A DNA stretch of 64,000 bases, from assembly GCF_034259325.1 (NCBI RefSeq), contig NZ_JAXIVS010000023.1:62001-126000 (forward strand), written 5' to 3'. Numbering within the stretch: the stretch's first letter is position 1; each line of letters opens with the position of its first letter. Of this stretch, positions 60,748 through 64,000 are shown piece by piece. The position numbers were made by a program, and so were the translations under genes. The notes beneath the pieces are model-generated. The model worked only from the letters and a program-made list of their open reading frames with translations, ran no database searches and was not told the DNA's origin. The DNA comes from Hyalangium ruber. Its GTDB lineage: Bacteria > Myxococcota > Myxococcia > Myxococcales > Myxococcaceae.

Positions 60748-61650
60748 ATGTTTCGTTCGCTGCTCATCCCCATCGATCTCTCCACCGCCTCGAGCAAGGT
60801 CATCGGGCGAGCCGCGCTGCTTCCCCTGGCGGAGGGCGCGCACCTCACGCTGCTTCACGTAGTCCCTCAGGGACTGCCGCGAGCAGCGCGGCTGAGCGCA
60901 GAGGGCGATGCGCAAAAGGCACTCGCCGCGGCGGCGAAGCGCGTTGCCCACCTGGTACCCAAGGGCGTTGTCGTCAAGCAGCTCGTGAAGGTGGGCTCGG
61001 CCGCGGCTCAGATCGCCAGGCAGGCCCACGCGGTCAGGGCTGACTTGATCGTGATGGGCCGAGGGGGAGGCCGCGCGCTGCGCGAACTCTTCCTCGGCTC
61101 GACGGCCGAACGCGTCATCCGGAAGGGACAGCTTCCGGTCCTGGTGGTTCGCCAGCCAGCGCGCGCGCCCTATCACCGGCCACTGCTCGCACTGGATACG
61201 GACCCGGTGGCCCATGATGTTCTCGCCCTGGCGCTTCGCGCGCTTGCGCCTTCAGCTCGTCAGATCGACCTCGTCCACGCCTACGACTTGCCCCACCAGG
61301 GGCTGATCTATCCGAGCCTCTCTCCGAACCAGGGCCAGGGGTACCGGAACCACTATCGGCAGAAGGCCCTGCACGATGTGGCACAGCTCGTCGCCACCGC
61401 GTTGGCGGAGCTCAAGCCCTCCCCGGACGACGTGCCTTCCTTCAAGACCCACGTGCGATACGGCTCACCGAGAACCCTCATCCCGGAGACCGTCGCCGCG
61501 CTCCGAACGGACCTCCTGGTGCTCGGAACGCATGGCTACGAGGGAGTCGCGCACGCGCTCCTCGGGACTGTCGCCGGAGACGTCCTCCGGGAAGTTCCAT
61601 GTGACGTCATGGTGGTGCCGCCCAGCGCCTCCACGGCCCGGAAGAAATGA
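60748..61650 (+). CDS. Tandem universal stress protein
   Basis: The 300-residue protein has two USP domains (about 1-140 and 145-295). The first ends GRGGGRALRELFLGSTAERVIRKGQLPVLVV and the second GTHGYEGVAHALLGTVAGDVLREVPCDVMVV. Each contains the G-2x-G-9x-G(S/T) ATP-binding motif. The N-terminal FRSLLIPIDLSTAS is also typical. It starts 10 bases after the transporter stop and may be part of its regulation; USP-transporter pairs are known in other bacteria. It likely binds ATP and acts under stress. Confidence 0.9.
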   Translation: MFRSLLIPIDLSTASSKVIGRAALLPLAEGAHLTLLHVVPQGLPRAARLSAEGDAQKALAAAAKRVAHLVPKGVVVKQLVKVGSAAAQIARQAHAVRADLIVMGRGGGRALRELFLGSTAERVIRKGQLPVLVVRQPARAPYHRPLLALDTDPVAHDVLALALRALAPSARQIDLVHAYDLPHQGLIYPSLSPNQGQGYRNHYRQKALHDVAQLVATALAELKPSPDDVPSFKTHVRYGSPRTLIPETVAALRTDLLVLGTHGYEGVAHALLGTVAGDVLREVPCDVMVVPPSASTARKK

Positions 61651-61654
61651 AGCT

Positions 61655-61677
61655 GGGGCGAGCGCGGTGCTCGCCCC
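61655..61677. terminator. Perfect 9-bp hairpin terminator
   Basis: GGGGCGAGC-GCGGT-GCTCGCCCC at 61655-61677 forms a perfect 9-bp stem with a 5-base loop. It lies exactly between the convergent USP gene (stop 61650) and DHFR-like gene (stop 61678). It probably ends both transcripts. Confidence 0.8.
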
Positions 61678-62262
61678 TCATCCGCGTTGACGCACGTAGT
61701 GGAGCCCCACCACACCGCTCGGATACGGCTTCGCGGACTTCAGGCTGAACGTCGCATGCACGCCGTCCGGCATCACGCGTTTCCCGCCGCCCAGGGTCAG
61801 GGGATAGAGGAGCAGGTGCAGCTCGTCCACCAGATCGTGGGCGAGCAACGCGTGTACGAGCTGACTGCTGCCGTCGGTCAAGATGTCGCGGCCAGGCTGG
61901 GCCTTCAGCCCTCGCACGAACTCCATCGGGTTCTCACGGATGATGGTCGTGTCCCGCCAGATCGGCTTCTCGAGCGTCCGCGAGACGACGTATTTCTTCG
62001 GAGCGTTCATCATGTCGCCGAAGGGATCTCCCGGGGGCATCGGCTCGAAGGCTTCGGCGTGCGTCACGTACGTGCGTCGGCCCAGGAGCAGCGCGTCCAT
62101 GTTCTGCATGAGCTCCTGGAAGGTCTTGCCGATGTCGTCGTGCCAGTAGGGCATCGTCCATCCGCCGTGCTCGAATCCTCCGTCACGATCTTCGTCCTTG
62201 CCGCCCGGCGCCTGCATGACGCCGTCCAACGACACGAACTCGGACACAATGAGTCTTCTCAT
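61678..62262 (-). CDS. Dihydrofolate reductase-fold (RibD C-terminal-like) protein
   Basis: The 194-residue protein from ATG 62262 (GGAGGG upstream) starts MRRLIVSEFVSLDGVMQAPGG. It continues MDALLLGRRTYVTHAEAF, KKYVVSRTLEKPIWRDTTII, DILTDGSSQLVHALLAHDLVDELHLLLYPLTLGGGKRV, the pattern of YyaP/RibD_C dihydrofolate-reductase-like proteins. They bind NADPH, with a substrate that is usually unknown. The gene is short and apparently monocistronic. Confidence 0.9.
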   Translation of the reverse strand: MRRLIVSEFVSLDGVMQAPGGKDEDRDGGFEHGGWTMPYWHDDIGKTFQELMQNMDALLLGRRTYVTHAEAFEPMPPGDPFGDMMNAPKKYVVSRTLEKPIWRDTTIIRENPMEFVRGLKAQPGRDILTDGSSQLVHALLAHDLVDELHLLLYPLTLGGGKRVMPDGVHATFSLKSAKPYPSGVVGLHYVRQRG

Positions 62263-62394
62263 CGAGATCCCTCCTGGCGCTCTGCGTCGGGACGACGCGG
62301 CGGCCGGCACCATACCGTGCGTGCCGGAGACGGACCTTGCCGAACCTCGCGGTGAAGACCTCCAGTGTGCAGTTCCCGTGCGGCAGGTGCGCCC

Positions 62395-64000
62395 TCACTT
62401 CGGCTGTGCGCTCCCGGGTGGGGGGACGAAACGATAGATGGCGCTCTCGATATCGGACGACAGGTAGAGGGTCCCCGAGCCGCCTACTGCGACGCCCGTG
62501 GGGACGTACCCTGGCGGCAGGCCCTCGCTCTCGGGCAGGCCGATGCGCAGGCCCTTCGCGATGACGGTGGAGCGTCCCGTGGCCGGGTCGATGCGCACCA
62601 ACTGCTTGCGGCCCACCTCGGCGACGATCAATCCGCCGTCGGGATGCCGGGCGATGCCCTCCGGTGCCTTCAGACCCTTGGCCACCGGGCGCCGGGCGCC
62701 ATCCGACAGGCGCACCCGCGTCACCTGCCCCGAGCCCACCTCCGTGACGTACACGCCTGGCTCCTTCGCCTCCGTGTCGGCCACGAGTCCCACCGGCCCC
62801 TTCAGTCCCTCGGTCAGCACCGTCGTCCCTGCGGGCTCGGCGGTATCCACCCGGACGAGCCGGCCCGTGGTGGCCTCGGCGAGCAGCAGCGTGCCATCGG
62901 CGAGTTCGAGCACGCCCTGCACGCCATTCGTGTTGGGGATCGTCCGCAACACCTCTCCGGAGGTTCGATCCAGGACCTGCACGCTCCCCAGGTAGGCACT
63001 GCTCAGCACCACATGCGTGGCGCCCAGGCTCACGTTCATCGGGAAGGTCATCCGGGAGGAGAGGACTCGAGTCGTCTGGGCGATCTTCCCATCACGCCCT
63101 CCCACGCGGCGAAGGGCATACACATCCGCCACATACAGGCTCTCGCTCGGATCATCCGGCGCGACGGCGAGTCCGGAAGGCACGCTCAGGCGCGCCTCGA
63201 CAACGGGCCGGATGGAGCCATCCGCGGGAGTGACCACACGGATGTCGTTGTCCACCATGTTGGACACATACACCTGGTCATCGGGCCCCACCGTAAGGTT
63301 GTCGAGTCCGGTGGGAAGCTTGGCGACGACCTCCTTGGCTCCCGTGGCCACCCGGACGCGGACCAGCTCGCCCCGCACCGAGTCCGCCACGTAGAGATTC
63401 TCGCGGCTCGCGTCGAAGTTGACGGCGACCGGCATCCCGAAGCCCTCCGCCACGACCTCGGTGGTCCCCGTATCCACGTCCATGCGGACAATCTGCCCCT
63501 TGAGCAGGAGCGGCCCGTACAACCGATCGTCCGTGCCGAACTCGAAGCCGTTGAGGAACCCGAGCCCGGTGCGGAGCTGGCGAGGTGGCTTGCGCCCGTT
63601 CGGATCCATTTCCCACAGCGCATCGCCCCGGCCGAGCTGGGTGAAGTAGAGCCTGCCGTCGCGGCGGAAGGCCAGCGAGTTGAGGCCCGGCAGATCCTTG
63701 GCGAGGACGCGCGTCTTTCCATCCGGAGTGCGCCGCATCAACCGGCCGGAGAAGTAACCGGTCCAGTAGATGGAGCCATCCGGGCCCAGGGCCACATCAT
63801 CCGCGCCGCCCAGCGGAGGCCCCACCAGGGTGCTCACTGCACCGGTGCTCAAGTCGATGGAGTGGACCGACTGGCCGAGCAGATTGCTGGCCAACAGGTG
63901 CCCCTTGCCATCGAGGGCCAGCCCATGGACACCCTGGAAGGGAGAGCCGGCCACCACCACCTCCTGTCGGTAAGCAGGAGGAGGAGCGGAGAGGGCTTGG
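62395..64000 (-). CDS. NHL/SMP-30-type beta-propeller protein (5' end cut by window edge)
   Basis: This is at least 535 residues; the frame continues to the window edge, so the true start is outside. Visible upstream residues ([13 protein letters not shown]) look like the mature start of a secreted protein. The rest is a repeated beta-propeller of more than eight units. They have the form ...[81 protein letters not shown] and [16 protein letters not shown], typical of NHL and SMP-30/gluconolactonase-like blades. No catalytic motif is obvious. A scaffold, lactonase or surface-binding role is possible. The GTG at 63960 is only an internal valine. Confidence 0.8.
   Translation of the reverse strand, partial: QALSAPPPAYRQEVVVAGSPFQGVHGLALDGKGHLLASNLLGQSVHSIDLSTGAVSTLVGPPLGGADDVALGPDGSIYWTGYFSGRLMRRTPDGKTRVLAKDLPGLNSLAFRRDGRLYFTQLGRGDALWEMDPNGRKPPRQLRTGLGFLNGFEFGTDDRLYGPLLLKGQIVRMDVDTGTTEVVAEGFGMPVAVNFDASRENLYVADSVRGELVRVRVATGAKEVVAKLPTGLDNLTVGPDDQVYVSNMVDNDIRVVTPADGSIRPVVEARLSVPSGLAVAPDDPSESLYVADVYALRRVGGRDGKIAQTTRVLSSRMTFPMNVSLGATHVVLSSAYLGSVQVLDRTSGEVLRTIPNTNGVQGVLELADGTLLLAEATTGRLVRVDTAEPAGTTVLTEGLKGPVGLVADTEAKEPGVYVTEVGSGQVTRVRLSDGARRPVAKGLKAPEGIARHPDGGLIVAEVGRKQLVRIDPATGRSTVIAKGLRIGLPESEGLPPGYVPTGVAVGGSGTLYLSSDIESAIYRFVPPPGSAQPK

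Overview
The window is very GC-rich bacterial chromosome, by rough count near 70% GC. It has dense lipoproteins, eukaryotic-type Ser/Thr kinases with extra sensory domains, a FHA/PAS hybrid histidine kinase, subtilisin-like lipoproteins, and the light-regulated carotenoid operon with two MerR/B12 regulators (CarA, CarH). Together these point to a myxobacterium of the Cystobacterineae (Myxococcus/Archangium/Cystobacter/Stigmatella group). All functional calls come from reading motifs in the translated sequence; no database search was run.

Layout. 0-6 kb: a truncated DUF1428 gene, a phytase-like protein with a GDPD domain, a YdjM-like membrane hydrolase, and a TPR plus M15-like lipoprotein pair. 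6-16 kb: a signalling block made of a giant kinase-ATPase-TPR protein, an OPT transporter translationally coupled to a FHA-PAS-PAS-histidine kinase-receiver protein, and a second Ser/Thr kinase. 16-31 kb: DUF2071, two tandem paralogous membrane-anchored proteins, a 2OG oxygenase, TPR and Cys-rich lipoproteins, a large secreted alpha-amylase (CBM25/FN3/GH13), Bcp peroxiredoxin, a C-type-lectin lipoprotein, an ArsR-SRPBCC pair with a clear palindromic operator, an M20 peptidase, a VioD-like FAD monooxygenase and a subtilisin.

33-45 kb (minus strand): a 12-gene carotenoid operon in the order crtE-crtI-crtB-mvaA-crtD-crtC-glycosyltransferase-crtYc-crtYd-acyltransferase-carA-carH. Nine consecutive junctions are 4-base start/stop overlaps. 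It covers precursor supply (HMG-CoA reductase, GGPP synthase), phytoene synthesis and desaturation, hydration, 3,4-desaturation, monocyclisation by a split cyclase, and glucosylation plus acylation to a myxobacton-type ester. It also encodes its own dark repressor and B12 photoreceptor. A TTGACA promoter and a palindrome upstream of crtE are candidate sites for CarA/CarH. A thioredoxin-fold secreted protein and a TIGR01777 epimerase are transcribed divergently.

48.1-52.4 kb: a visibly lower-GC accessory islet. It holds a small unknown gene, a TIR-domain protein with a conserved-looking C-terminal module, and a SitA-type lipoprotein toxin with an AHH nuclease tip followed by its Imm11-type immunity gene. 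At its right edge is a short sequence resembling the 3' end of tmRNA/tRNA, a common integration target. This is the most likely place for an under-described defence and kin-discrimination locus. 52-64 kb: a second, larger subtilisin lipoprotein, a methyltransferase, a membrane sensor kinase, an M48 peptidase - SLC13/TrkA_C transporter - tandem universal stress protein run, a DHFR-like protein, and a beta-propeller protein running off the right edge. No rRNA, complete tRNA, CRISPR array or insertion sequence was seen.
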